In this document: positions 36,701 to 49,600 of the stretch, one piece after another
Layout: each line of letters begins with the position of its first letter
How positions within the stretch are numbered: position 1 is the stretch's first letter
Source of the DNA: Lutraria lutraria
Lineage: Eukaryota > Mollusca > Bivalvia > Venerida > Mactridae
Direction: 5' to 3'
DNA length: 64,000 nt
Assembly: GCA_964023205.1 (NCBI GenBank)
Contig: OZ026835.1
Location: forward strand, 12,420,414 to 12,484,413
Position numbers and translations under genes: made by a program
Notes under the pieces: model-generated
The model's input: the letters and a program-made list of their open reading frames with translations, nothing else
What the model was told of the DNA's origin: nothing
Databases searched by the model: none

Positions 36701-38397
36701 TGTCTTTTATTTAATCATGATTTACTGTATATTGACAGTTATAGTATGTATTGATTGATCATAAACAAGGTTTACCAGTATTATTCCAATATTCTGTGTA
36801 CACGTTTCTATAGACAACTATGTAAGATTTTCTACAACTACTGTAATAATTATAAAACTGATGTTACAAGAAGTTTCCTGGTTAATTCCAGATTATGTAG
36901 ACTTAATCAAAGTACATCTAGCTTGGCATATTGTCATCAATTATTTAACATGCAAATGGGTCAACTTTATCTGGTTCAGACATACCATTGCTGAGCATTT
37001 GAAAAAAATCAAATCACTTCTTCAATGTTTGGACTTGTAGGCCTATTTTATTTCTTGGTATTAGACTCATAGTCAATATTTACCAGTTAATTGAACTAGT
37101 ACACGACCTGTACACCAGAATCACCAACTACAAAATGTATGTACATGTACTTCTATATCAATCCTCTATTGACAACAGTTACTGATGCCATCTGATGTTG
37201 TGGGAATCAGAGGTAGACCTCTGCGTTGTACAAAATGGACAATCACAGCATGGGTGCATAAAGCAACACATTTAACTAAAGACTTATGACTTGTTTCTGG
37301 CAGCCTCCACATGAAATGCAAAGTAACAATCACAATTATTGCAGAAACCTGCAACAAATAAGCAAATATGGAGTAGAAATGTGCCTGTCCCACATATAGA
37401 CATGTGAGTACATAGGGCTAGTGTGTACACATTGTAAGAGATTCATAATTACAAGCAGGAACCAGTTTACAGAAAACTGGTTTCCGTCGATTGTGGCGCA
37501 CTGAAGACGTGGAACGGGAGTCAGTAAACGGAGACCATCATTAGTCGCAATTTTTTTATTTACACGATTACCTCCCTTTATTAAATTACGCCATTTGTAA
37601 ACATGTCATTGACGGCACTAAATTAGTTATTAGATAGGATATTGAAGTCGCCGTGCATTTCTGTCTTTGTCTGGAGCTTTCAAATCGGCTTCCATTATTT
37701 AGAATGTTGTGAAAACTAATACTGATGACCATAACATTTGCTCACAATCACAGTATACGTTTTCCATGTCTGGTGGATTTTAATATTCGCAAGGACTTAT
37801 GTGCATATAAGTATTCGAGACTGTCTCCATACATGATACTACCTAACGGATTTTAGACAGATAACACACAACGTAGGAAACATGTACTGGTAGGTGGAAA
37901 GAATGATTTCTACTATCAGTGGATATCTTTGTAGAGCACAGATCTGACTTGCAAGTAGGAGGTTGCATGTTCGAGCCCCACTTTTGGTACATTATTTTCA
38001 TCCTCCAGTAGAAACCCTCTAGACTGGCTCCCCTATAAACCTGGTTTCCCATGTAAATAGGTCAATATTTCCGGTCCCAATTTCTTCACTACATAATTTA
38101 CCTCTGTAAACTGGTTTCCCCTGAATTCCACACACAGGTAAACAGTGCAGAATAAGAAAGCGGCTGTTACAGTAAAAAAATATGCTCTAAACTGACTGAT
38201 ACTATTACTTATTTGAGATAAGAATCAAAGTCGACAAGTATAATTATTTGTCATGGCGCCTGTCAAAAACTGTTTATCACGTCTGCGTTGTTATTATGCC
38301 ACCCTTTTTGAAATGTTTGCTTCCTTATTTTTGCTTTGTTGATATAATTTCAGGTATTGGTTATGAAACTTTCATATATGTACTATATAGATTGAAA
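36701..38397 (+). other. AMBRA1-CDK5RAP1 intergenic region
   Basis: About 1.7 kb with a tRNA-like repeat at 37,905-38,050 and no supported coding exon. The CDK5RAP1 promoter should lie in the right part. A pyrimidine/AG acceptor-like 'atttcag' at 38,352 leaves open an untranslated first exon upstream. Open frames at 36,755-36,994 and 37,166-37,393 show no domains. Confidence 0.4.
37905..38050 (+). mobile_element. tRNA-Ala-like SINE
   Basis: tRNA-like sequence with gacttgcaagt as an anticodon-arm-like segment (TGC, alanine) and a perfect B box GTTCGAGCCCC (37,969-37,979). The A box is degenerate and the acceptor stem is not paired, so it is a SINE head and not a functional tRNA gene. The body runs to about 38,050. 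Confidence 0.55.
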
Positions 38398-41300
38398 ATG
38401 TTACGAATGAAAGCCGTGGAGAAAGGTGGAGCTGTGTTAAGTAGAGTCGTCAGATCATTTGTAAACAATGTCATACCAAAATCTGCTTCTAATGTTTCAT
38501 CTGATGCAGATAAACCTGTAGAAAAACCAAAGCCAACTATAAAAAAAGGTAAGTCTGATTTAATACTAATGTCTGTATTTTATCTTCTGTATACTGTGGT
38601 GTAGTGTAATTTGCTAGCATTAGTGTTTCCAAAAATGCTAAAAAATACACTTTTAGTGGTCTATATTTCACACATCTTTCAGTTGCATATACCCGGTACA
38701 TAATTATACATGTACATATATTATTTTACATATCATAAGAACTTGAACATGTTCGAAATTACGTTTGCAAGAATATTTGTTAGTGCATTGATCTTAATAT
38801 TCATATGTAAAAGCATCTTATAAGAATATTAAAATAATAAAACTGTTTATATTTTAGTAATACACTGGTAAAACTGGGGCTTTATTGAGTTATTAGGCTC
38901 CGATTTATTTACGCACATACATCTCAGTTTGAGAGCAAAATGTCTTCTTTTGTCAGCTCTGAGTTGATTTATTGTGGGTTTTTTTACCCAAAATAATCCT
39001 CCTTAGTCTGAATTAATTTTAATAGGGGTTGGAAGAAACAAATGTTTGTGTGATACAAATATATTTCAGTGCTCAAGATAATTTATGAGGGCCATGAGTA
39101 TTTCACATGAATTGAAATGGATGCGTAAAACAGCAAAATAAATCCAGTCAAATGAGTATTTTGCAATCAACCATACTTTTTATTATATTTCAATAGGTCC
39201 ATCCTTGGAGCACTTCATTGCTAACAGTGGACAACAGACTTCAACAACAGTAAAAGATGTCAAAGTTCAAATACCTTACTTAAAGGATGAAGATATGGTG
39301 GGACATGGACGTTCTGGTTTATATATTTATCATTTGTCCATTGTAGATTTTTATCAAATAGATACTGAATAATGAATCTATCATTTATCAGTAGTATTTT
39401 ATGACATGTTTCTATTGTAACATACTAAAAGTGAATATTTTTATAAAAATGTACACATGTAATATTTTTGTGATGCTGTATGTTTTCTTTTAAATGCGTT
39501 AATACAAGTTTTCAATCTATAAATTTCTAGCTAATTAAACATTTGTAACTGCTCTGTAAGTCTTATACATGTTATGTAGTTGTACGAGATACAATGACAG
39601 TTGAATGAAGAGATAAAAAGGACCATGAACATTCTAAGCTGTAGATTTATCATATAAATTTATTATTTTCCAGTTTATTTTGATGTTCATGGATGTCAGA
39701 TGAACACCAATGATACTGAGATAGCATGGTCTATATTACAGAACAAGGGATACACAAGAACACATGATGTCAATGATGTAAGTATACTCAACCTTACATG
39801 TAAAAGTAATGATGCTGAAAAATGATATGAACATAATATATAGTTGACCTGTATTCAGAGATAAATGACTTGTGGTACTCTGTCTCAATTAACATGCATG
39901 AATGTACAACTATCAGTTTACTTACTTTCATTCACACAGTCTGAAATTGACATATTATTGCTAGTTGCCATATAGCGATGAATGTATTTACATGGAAAAA
40001 ATCAGTTGTTCTTGTATTTCATATTCTGTTAAAAAATAAGCTGTTCCTTTTTATTCATATTGACCTCCGTGGTTAAGATCTCTGACTTCAAATCACTGTA
40101 ACCTGTCACTGATAGAGAGGGTCGTGGGTTCAAGCTAAGCTACCTACTATGTGAGAAAGTAGGCATATGTTTACAGAGGATTGGCATCTGGTATCGGTTC
40201 TTCCCAGTAACGATGGTAAGGTGAACTGTCTGCCTCATATGACTCTGACTATGACTATTGAAAAGGGGCATAAAACTCAAACAAACATACAAATCATATT
40301 GACCTATTTCAGGCTGACGTTGTGTTGGTAATGACTTGCGCTATCCGAGAAGGTGCAGAACAGAAGATTTGGAAGAAGTTGAAACATTTAACTCTTGTTA
40401 AAAGAAGACGTCCACTCAAGAAGGGAGGAGTTAGAATGAAGATAGGGATATTAGGTTTGTTTGTTACAAGAATGTCAGTGAACAGAGCTGGTATCTTAAT
40501 AGATATATTTACTATGGTAGTTGATGTATTTTCATTACTTGTCTGATTAAAATGAAGTTTAATTAGTTAGTTATTGAAATAAAACAAATGAATATACAAT
40601 CTAGCTCGAAGCATACTTAAGGTTTGCGTGTAATGTTTTTATGTTCAGGTTGTATGGCAGAGAGATTAAAGTCACAGATATTGGAGAAGGAGAAGATGGT
40701 AGATGTTGTATGTGGACCAGATGCTTACAGGGATCTACCTAGACTATTAGCTATCACTGAAAACAATCAAAATGCTAGTAAGAGAAGAATATATTTAGCA
40801 ATTTGTCTCACTGGTTGTTTTTTTTTCACCCATACATGTTTGTTTTAATACTTGTAATGTATTCATTAGATATATATTAAGATTTTTCCTAGTCTTGATA
40901 TATTTTGCCGTAGAGAAATGGCATATATTCATTGCTCATATGAAATGTATTTCATTTTCCTATCCTAAATTTACTGTCTTTGAGACTTTGATTGCATCTA
41001 ATTTTCTATTAAATATGGCTTCGTCTGCATATGTAATTTCTTTTACTTATAATACTTGGGCTTTAAAGTTTTCAATAAGAGATCAATTTATTTTTGCTCA
41101 TTTATTCAATTACCAGTGTTGTATTTGTGTTAAAAAAGAACAGACTGTCAATATATAGAAAGAATCTAATATAATCTGTGGTGTTCGGTTAAACATGTTT
41201 TAGTGATATCTGAGTATATGAAACCTTTCATATGAAAATAATGACATAGTATTACTTACAATATTTCAGTTAATGTGCTATTATCATTGGAGGAAACGTA

Positions 41301-44300
41301 TGCTGATGTGATGCCTGTGAGATTAAACCAAGATGCTGTCACTGCTTATGTGTAAGAATATTACATATTTTTGTGCATACATTGATACTTATCTTATTAG
41401 AATGATTGATACACTCAGCACATAGATTGTTGGTAACAAAAATACGGAAAAAAATATGAAATAACTGCTAGACTGGGTGTTAATGCTTGTTATAAGATCT
41501 TTTTAATTTGCTTCAAAAGTGCATGGTGCTTATAATGCTATTGTACTGCTTAAATTTAACAGTGTAGAACATTGCTGTGTAAAATATCACATGTGTTATT
41601 AATGAAACTAGGGCTCTATAATTCTCACATTTGATATTCATTAATCTGTAAAATTATGTTACAGTTATTAAATGTAATTAGAAAACCCTTTCTCTTTACT
41701 TTCATCATTTTCATGTATTGTATTGTTAACTGTAGGTCTATAATGAGAGGCTGTGATAACATGTGTTCATACTGCATTGTACCATTTACACGTGGAAGAG
41801 AAAGAAGTCGTCCTATTGATTCTATTGTAGATGAAGTGAAGATGCTATCTGAGCAGGTAATTGATTTAGGTTTTTACCTTATAATGTATACATGTCACTG
41901 TCAGTAGATTGTGAAAATGTCTACAAAAAATATAATTTTGTTTCTACTTGAAATTATTAGAATATATACCGGTATAGTGTTATATTAACATTTGTTTTAC
42001 AAATGGGAAATTCTTAACTTGCAGTGAAATGTTTACAATTGAATTATCTTGTTACTTAGGATAAGAGATAAATGAACATTTTGTACACACAATACTAGTG
42101 CTATGGATGATTAGTTTTGTCTGTTTACATTATCAACCACTTATTATAATTAAGACATTTATTCTGCCAAATTTTCATCTGATATCGCATGTTTACAGGG
42201 AGTAAAAGAAGTGACATTATTGGGTCAGAATGTAAACAGTTATCGTGACTTATCAGAATCAAGTTACTATGGTGTCCCAGATAAATCTCAACCATCCTCG
42301 TTAAGTGATGGTTTCAGAACTATATACAGAAATAAATCTGGTGGTAGAAGATTTGGTGAACTTTTAGACAAGGTTTCTGAAGTGGATAAAGAAATGAGAA
42401 TCAGATTTACTGCACCGCACCCAAAAGATTTTCCTGATGAAGTGAGTCTACTAAATTAAATGGTTTATTTGTCTATCACTTAACTAAATAGCTGATAATA
42501 TTCTATTCTTAAGCTAATTAATGAGTACAATATTTCCTGACTCGGTTATAAGTTTGAGGCTTATATAGCTTAAAAAGACCCTGATGCCTGATTATATACA
42601 ATTGGCATCAATATCAAAATTTTCTAAGAAAAACCAAAAATATTATATTTTACCTTTGAGACCAATCTCAAGTTGTTATGCTTGGATCCATGTCTATGAC
42701 ATAATACTGTTTTTTAATGTAGTTGAAAAGTTCTAAATAAATATACATGTATATATATTTTGTCTTTTGTTTTAAGGTACTGTACTTGATAAAAGAAAGA
42801 GCAAATGTCTGTAATCAGTTACATCTACCAGCACAGAGTGGTAACAATGAAGTATTAGAATCTATGAGACGAGGTTACACTGTGGAATCCTATCGTAAAC
42901 TTGTAGATCATGTTAGAAGTGTCATACCAGGTTAGATACCACTTACAACACTGCATATCCAAAACCTTTGTAAAATTGTAAATCATTGTGTTTTAGGATG
43001 TTTTAATAAAATGTTGACGACACAATAAATTATGTGGGTTACAAATAACTTTATTACAAATATCTGTGTAAAGATTTGACATTTATGAAATGAAACTAAC
43101 TGTAAGTGCATTTAGAAGATTTCTTTGGTGCGTAGATGTCTAACATAATTTAGACAATGTAACTAGTTTTGATTCATGATTATGAGTACCGTTAGATGTA
43201 TGATTCTTGTAATGATAAGTTTTGGACATGATTTTCGAAACTGTTTCCCTTGTCATGGAAGATTTTTATCCCATTTTTTATTGAAAGTGTATAGCTGATT
43301 GACGAGAACTGCACAATATTTGATAGTTTTTTTTTCAAATTATGTCCCTCTTCGAATTAGTGTGAATATATTGCTTTACATATGTCAGACCATTACCAAA
43401 CCTTGTCTGACCAAAAACTATAGAACAGTTTGTACTATAATCCTATAAAGACTATAATGGGAGGTAGGTCTTTTCATGTAGATTACCCATTATGAGTTTG
43501 AGGTCAGTAGGTCGGGGGCATCCTTGTTTCACAAGCACTTCTTGTTTATACTGACAATTGTCATGTTTTCTTTGTTATCAGATGTAGCATTAACCAGTGA
43601 TTTTATTTGTGGATTTTGTGGAGAGACAGATATAGCACATAAGGAAACTCTACAACTTGTCAGAGATGTGAAATATAGCATGTTGTTTTGTTATCCTTAC
43701 AGTATGAGACAGGTAGTGTTACAAACAGCTTGTATATCTGTTAACATATTAATGGCTTTAAATAAAACTAACTTTGATTAGATATGTCTATTAACACTGG
43801 AAATTGAAAACAGGAACATTTTTTGTACGTTAAAATTTGTTCTTGCTGTCTTTTGTATACTGTTAGTTTTATGGCATGTGACATCATTAATTGATGGTCC
43901 ATAATTTTAATAATTTTGAAAATAAATTTTGGGAAGTGAACTTTGACCAGTCTAAAAATGTGAGATTTTGTTTTCTTCTGTAACTTCAAACTTATACTTC
44001 TCTCCTATAGAAAACACATGCCTATCACAGATTAAAGGATGATGTACCTGAAGATATAAAGAAAGTAAGACATCTTGAACTGACATCTGTATTCAGAGAA
44101 GAAGCCTTACTTTATAATCAGAAATTAATTGGACAGTATCAAACAGTATTGGTTGAAGGGGTAAGTATGTTATACCTGTATAATGTTCCTACTGTACACT
44201 GTTTTAACTTGGGGTGACTTACTGTAAAAGGTTAACTTTTGGGTGAACAGCAATCACAGATGCATTGTATTACAGTTTACTGTCGTTTTTGTTCACCTGA

Positions 44301-45461
44301 GCACAAGAAATGAAGAAAAACCAAATAAGCAATGTGTTGGTAAATTATCTACCCTAATTTTTTCTAAAATTATTTCTTTAGTTTGTTTGGCAGTGTTACG
44401 CTCTCCAAATCAAAGATTAAGATAAAGTGTCAGTCTTTTTTTAAGGGGATCATTTATAGGGCCATCGTGGTCCTCTTGTTTTAACTACATATATTTTGTA
44501 TTGTATGATGGTCAGTTGACCTACGCAGTGAACTTCATGCACCAGTAACCTCTGACCCTTTTCTATGAAACTGACCCTCAACTTCTACATATAATGATTA
44601 CCATACTTAGTCTATCAAAATGAAAAAGAAATTAATAAACAATCTATGAATTTTAAAATGATACACAGTCACTCCAATTTGACTGTTTCAGTTGAGCAAG
44701 AAGAAAGACAAGCAGACTATGTTTGGTAGAAATGATATAGGACTTCCTGTAGTAATTCCTGATCAGGAAGTAATGGATGGCTCTACTGGCAGATTAATGC
44801 AAGCAGGAGATTATGTTTTAACAAAGGTTTGAGGAATTTTTTGCTGAATTGATGTAATAAAATCTAGTCTCCTCCTGGACTGGAAGTAAATGTCATTAAT
44901 ACTGGGCAACTTTGAAATGCATATTTTTTGTCTACCTTTTCTTTCCATAATCCAGTCAGTATTACATTAAATTAATTTTGTACATATAAGTATTTACAAA
45001 GAACTATAACATTATGCAATGGGTATGGTGTCACATAGTGTAGCCAAGAAGAAGAACTATTTTAACTAAATATACTAGTAATCCTTTCAGTGTTAGATAT
45101 TGTTGTCATTTTATCTACCACACAGCTAACAATATGACTGAAGATTGAAGAAATACATGTACAATTAACGTATCTTATATATTTAGGATGGCAAGAAGTT
45201 TTAAGTTTTAATTATGCCATTGTAGCCAACATATGTATTTATATAGGACTCTTAGTATGAAACCACACCCAATTTTCACCTTTCCTTTTTTTTCAGTTGT
45301 TCATCTGATTGTCAGAAATGCTAAAATATATATGTTTCATTTTTCTGTTTATGTTTCAGGTGAGTCATGTGACCTCTTCTACCTTGTATGGAGAACCTTT
45401 GCAAATCATGAAATTAAATGAAGACATTAACGAGTCTCATCTTAAAAGTGTTTGCCAATAA
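38398..45461 (+). CDS. CDK5RAP1: CDK5RAP1, mitochondrial tRNA methylthiotransferase
   Basis: Coding exons: 38398-38548, 39197-39316, 39674-39777, 40313-40454, 40649-40777, 41270-41351, 41736-41856, 42199-42441, 42777-42930, 43582-43712, 44011-44160, 44692-44826, 45360-45461; 587 aa, close to the human length. Family reaction: conversion of i6A37 to ms2i6A37 in mitochondrial tRNAs using SAM and two 4Fe-4S clusters. The three N-domain Cys are present (Cys98 in GCQMN, Cys134 in TCAIRE, Cys174 in GCMAER), as is the radical-SAM motif CDNMCSYC (249/253/256). Conserved blocks [19 protein letters not shown] and [14 protein letters not shown] follow, then a C-terminal TRAM domain (~485-580). The N terminus ([20 protein letters not shown]) is basic and amphipathic, as expected of a mitochondrial presequence. 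The start is the first ATG in frame after a possible acceptor; a longer N terminus cannot be excluded. Confidence 0.95.
40062..40292 (+). mobile_element. tRNA-derived SINE, family A copy 2
   Basis: In CDK5RAP1 intron 3. tgacctccgtggttaagatc and the B-box-like GTGGGTTCAAGC (about 40,132) head a body sharing words with the copy at 33,814 (gtttacagaggattggcatc; cttcccagta). It ends in cataaaactcaaacaaac, the tail type expected of this family. The central part is shorter than in copy 1. Confidence 0.65.
44275..44490 (-). mobile_element. Fragment of 'aagaggGCCA' hairpin-ended element
   Basis: On the minus strand it begins taaaacaagaggaccacgat and ggccct (hairpin agg-acca-cga-tggccct) and contains gtgctcaggtgaaca at the other end. 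The same terminal words occur at 46,931, 51,270 and 53,067. It lies in CDK5RAP1 intron 11. Confidence 0.5.
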
Positions 45462-45483
45462 GCATTTCTTTGTAGTTGTTTTA

Positions 45484-45489
45484 AATAAA
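45484..45489 (+). terminator. CDK5RAP1 poly(A) signal AATAAA
   Basis: Only 22 bp after the stop codon, overlapping a second AATAAA-like word and followed by a T/GT-rich stretch (ctttttttctatttttgttg). This implies a very short 3'UTR. Confidence 0.7.
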
Positions 45490-45519
45490 ATAAAAAATGT
45501 TGAAAATCTTTTTTTCTAT

Positions 45520-46613
45520 TTTTGTTGTCATTACCATTGTTCCTCACCAAACAGAGTAAGCAAGGTAATACTGGATGAGACAGGCTAGGCCAATTCAGGC
45601 TTTCTGTGGAAAAAATCTACATTCATAGTTGTGGTGCTTGACAAATCTTTTCAAATTCTGTTCTGTTATTGGAGACTCTTGCATATATCATATATGCCCA
45701 AAATATGTTTAGCATATCTTAAGATATTGTCCAACATATAAGAGTCAGCAACATTTCATAGTAAACATAATGATAGTTTCATCACCAATAATCATACAGC
45801 AAAACACATTTATAATGAATTCCCGGGTAACAGAATAATTTCTAAATCATATCCATACTTCACTGTATCAGATTCTTCACTATACTGAGTTCACTATAAC
45901 AGTGTTTTACTTCATATAACTTCTACTGTATGATTTTCTAATCATATACAATATAAAATAGCCATAAATAGGAGTTGGCATTTTTTGTGAGGGAATTACA
46001 ACAACAATAGGAATAAAGATAAGATCATCTTTAATAAAATAGACATTTTATGATGTAAAAGATTAGACGTGATGAGTAAAATAAATAATAGATTTCATGA
46101 AAATGATAACATTAAATCAAACATCAGTGATCCACTACTTTGTAGAGAATTCAAACCAAATTAACAATTGCAATAAAAATCCTATTTTTACCTAGTTACT
46201 GTAACTACTGTTAATGTATCCAACAAGTTAAGGTTATTGACAAATCGCATTAAGACAACATCTGACTTAGACTCGTTGGATGTTTGTACCAGACAGTGTC
46301 CATAGAAGAGTTTAATAACTTATGTTTAACTGTGTTAATAAATACAGTAGCATGCTATTTTTGGATAAAATCCTTACAAAAGTAGTCCCATAATAAGTGT
46401 TAGACAGACATGGTTTGAAAGTCATTCAGTATGGAAATACAGAAATAGACAAACAAGCTACCTGCTCACTTTGAATTTAAAAAATACGCATTAAGAAGCA
46501 ATGCACATGTACAATTCGATCTGAAAATGTGTCAGAAAGAAGTATTTTCTTCATAAAAGTCTTTGGTTCCATGTATTTAATGGTAACTCCATCATCATAA
46601 GGAAAGTCTGTGA
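45520..46613. other. Convergent intergenic region, CDK5RAP1 / TMEM39
   Basis: About 1.1 kb between the two stop codons. It should contain the TMEM39 3'UTR (minus strand). I found no unambiguous AATAAA on the minus strand; ATTAAA-type words (tttaat on plus) occur near 46,574 and 46,302. No exon or RNA gene seen. Confidence 0.4.
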
Positions 46614-49600
46614 CTAATTCTGTCCATTGTCATCATCTTTGTATGTCTTTGAGAGTATTATTCTGTCTCTCAGTAATTTAAACAGAGTGTAATAGTTACA
46701 GAATAATACCAGTGCCATACATATTATATGATTCCATTCACTACATTGTAGAAGGCAGAAAAACTGATAACCAACCAATATCCAGGTTAATACTAACATC
46801 CAGTTTAACACTCGTAATGGTCGATGAAAAAGGAACTGAAAGAAAATGTGAAACTATTATTGTATACTTAAAACATAAACCAAATAAAATGAAAGGAAGG
46901 CAAGGTCAAATAAAATGATAGGCAAGGTTTAAAACAAGAGGGCCAAGATGGCCCTATATCGCTCACATGACAATCACTGTTCACTCATTAAAACATTGTT
47001 TTGAACCGGTGACCTAGTTTTTGACCCCAGACGACCTATGTTCGAATTTGTCTCACATATCATTAAGACAAACAGTCTGACTAGGTTTGGTGAAGATACG
47101 ATCAAAATTTGACATCTACAGTGTTAATAAGGTTTTCCTAAGGTTTTTGACCCTAAGTGACCCATATTTGAACTTGTCCTTAATATCATTAAGACAAACA
47201 ATCTGACAAGGTTTGGCCAAGATCCAATCAAAACCATGACATTTAGAGCTTTTACAAGATTTTTACCTAAGATTTGACCTTGTGACCCAGTTTTTGAACC
47301 CGGCTGACCCATGTTCATCCTTGACCCACATATCATTGAGGCAAACATTTTGACAAGGTTTGGTGAAGATCCAATTAAAACTGTGACATCTACAGTGTTA
47401 ACAAAGTTTTCCTAAGATTTGACCTGGTGACCTAGTTATTGACCCCAGATGACCCATATTTATACTAGACCATTATATCATTAAAACAAACGATTTGACA
47501 AAGTTTGGTGAAGATCCAATAATAACTGTGAAATCTACAGTGTTAACATGGTTTTTCATAAGATTTGACCTAGCGACCTAGTTTTTGACCCAAGATGACC
47601 CATGTTCGAACTCGTCCAAGATATTATGAAGACAAACATTCTGCCAAGGTTTCATGATCATCCAATCAAAACAGTGACTTCTAGAGTGTTCACAAGGTTT
47701 TCCAGCAATTTGCCCTAGTGACCTAATTTTACTACAGAAATTACGGTATACCCATTTTCAAACTTGACCTACATATTATTAAAATAAACATTTTGACAAA
47801 GTTTCATGAAGATAAATTCAAAACAGTGATTTCTAAAGTGTTCACAAGGTTTTCCCTTATTTGGCCCTGGTGACCTAGTTTTTGACCCCAAATGGCCCAA
47901 TATCGAACTCGTCCGAGATTTTGTTGATATTAACGTTCTGACCCAGTTTTGCTAAAATTGAGCCAAAAATGTGGCCCCTAGTGTGGTCACAACAAAAAGT
48001 TTCACGACGCACGACGCCGGACGGAGAGTGATCCTAAAAGCTCACTTTGTGACATGTGAGCTAAAAATGAAATGAAGGTCAAATAGAAGTCAAATACCCA
48101 CTGATTTGTACACAAGGATCTGAATCTGAGTTTCTACTTGTGTACATAAAACATATCAGTAGATTTATGGAGCAAATACAAAGTAAATGCTTACAATGGA
48201 ACAAATTTTAATTTCCATTGAGAAGTGAAATCAATTAACAATAAAGTTAAGTATGATGCAGGGCCTTTTTCCAAAAGTTGGGAAGAGGCCTTAAAGTCTT
48301 TTATTTTGGGAAATTCAAGAGCGTTTTTTCGGCTATTTGAGAGAAGGTTAGACAACCTAGTTAGAATATGTCCTAGCAGCAGCATTTGGTAAAGAAAACT
48401 CTTTTTATAAATTGTAAGTTTTTTCTTAGAAACAATTATGTAACATCTCAATAAATAATGCTAAACAATGTCAGTTTTATTCACAGAAAGTGAGAAATAG
48501 ATTTACGGAGAATTATCAGCATCATAATTTTTGAAGTTCCTTTCACTGAATTTTCGCCTTCATTATAGAGGGAAAAATGCTCTGTGATGATGATACTTAC
48601 ATAGAATCTTCCATGCATACTGTTTCCAGGTTCAGCTGTTACATTTACTCCCTCTGCTTTAAATAATCCTCTCACATGTTTGACTAGAGCACCTTGTGGC
48701 CAAACTTGTAACTCTGACCATCTACAAAATAACTTAACTGTTACAGCACCGACTTACTTAGGATTCAAACCTCAGACAGGATTACAGTCAGTATGGAAGG
48801 AATAAAGCCCCAAAATTTCATTACACTCCAAAGTTTTTTGACCACATGGTAAAGGCTGAGACACTTGCTATATAAATTATGCATTCTTGATGCAATTTTT
48901 TAAGTGCCTGAAATCCGGTTTAAGCATTAATTACTGATAGATTATGAGAACATTATTGCACAAGAATATAAACTTCATATGTCTTCATGACTTAAGATAA
49001 GAAATAAAATAAATATCTTAACATAAACATACGCATTATATGGTACATGTGCGTGTCTTCCTTCCACTTTCTGCCATCGTCCCAGATGTTGGGCACATCT
49101 ATGCATTAGATCAAGATACCGCGGAGGGAGAAAATGAGCACATAACATGAGAAATGCACTTAACCAAGTCAGAAATACATGCTGACCAACCCACCATGTG
49201 TCGTAGAATAATGTGTTCTGAAATAAGAAAGATAAAGGCTTTGAACAAACATAAAACAAGATAATTACTCCAGAAATCAGATCAGAAAATATGTAACATT
49301 TCTTTAATACAATCAAACACTTCTGTCATGCCAGATAAATATCAGTCCATCAAACAGGACTGCCATTCAATAAAATAAGCATAAACTTCATGTACATAAA
49401 CTGAACATTGCAAGAATCATACATCGAAAAGTTATTACTTATTTCTACATTTTACATCAATAAGTACATGCTTTGTTAAAATACTGTTATTTTCTTCACA
49501 TTAACTTGATTTCGTTAATCTTCACCACAGACAAAGTGGATTTCAGACTTTCAAACATGATTAACATAGCCAGTACATTCTAAATTATACACAAATGTAG

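Noticed and set aside
47124..47348. 74-codon open frame, minus strand
   Set aside because: It lies within the tandem units of the repeat element at 46,931-48,065 and translates the repeat.
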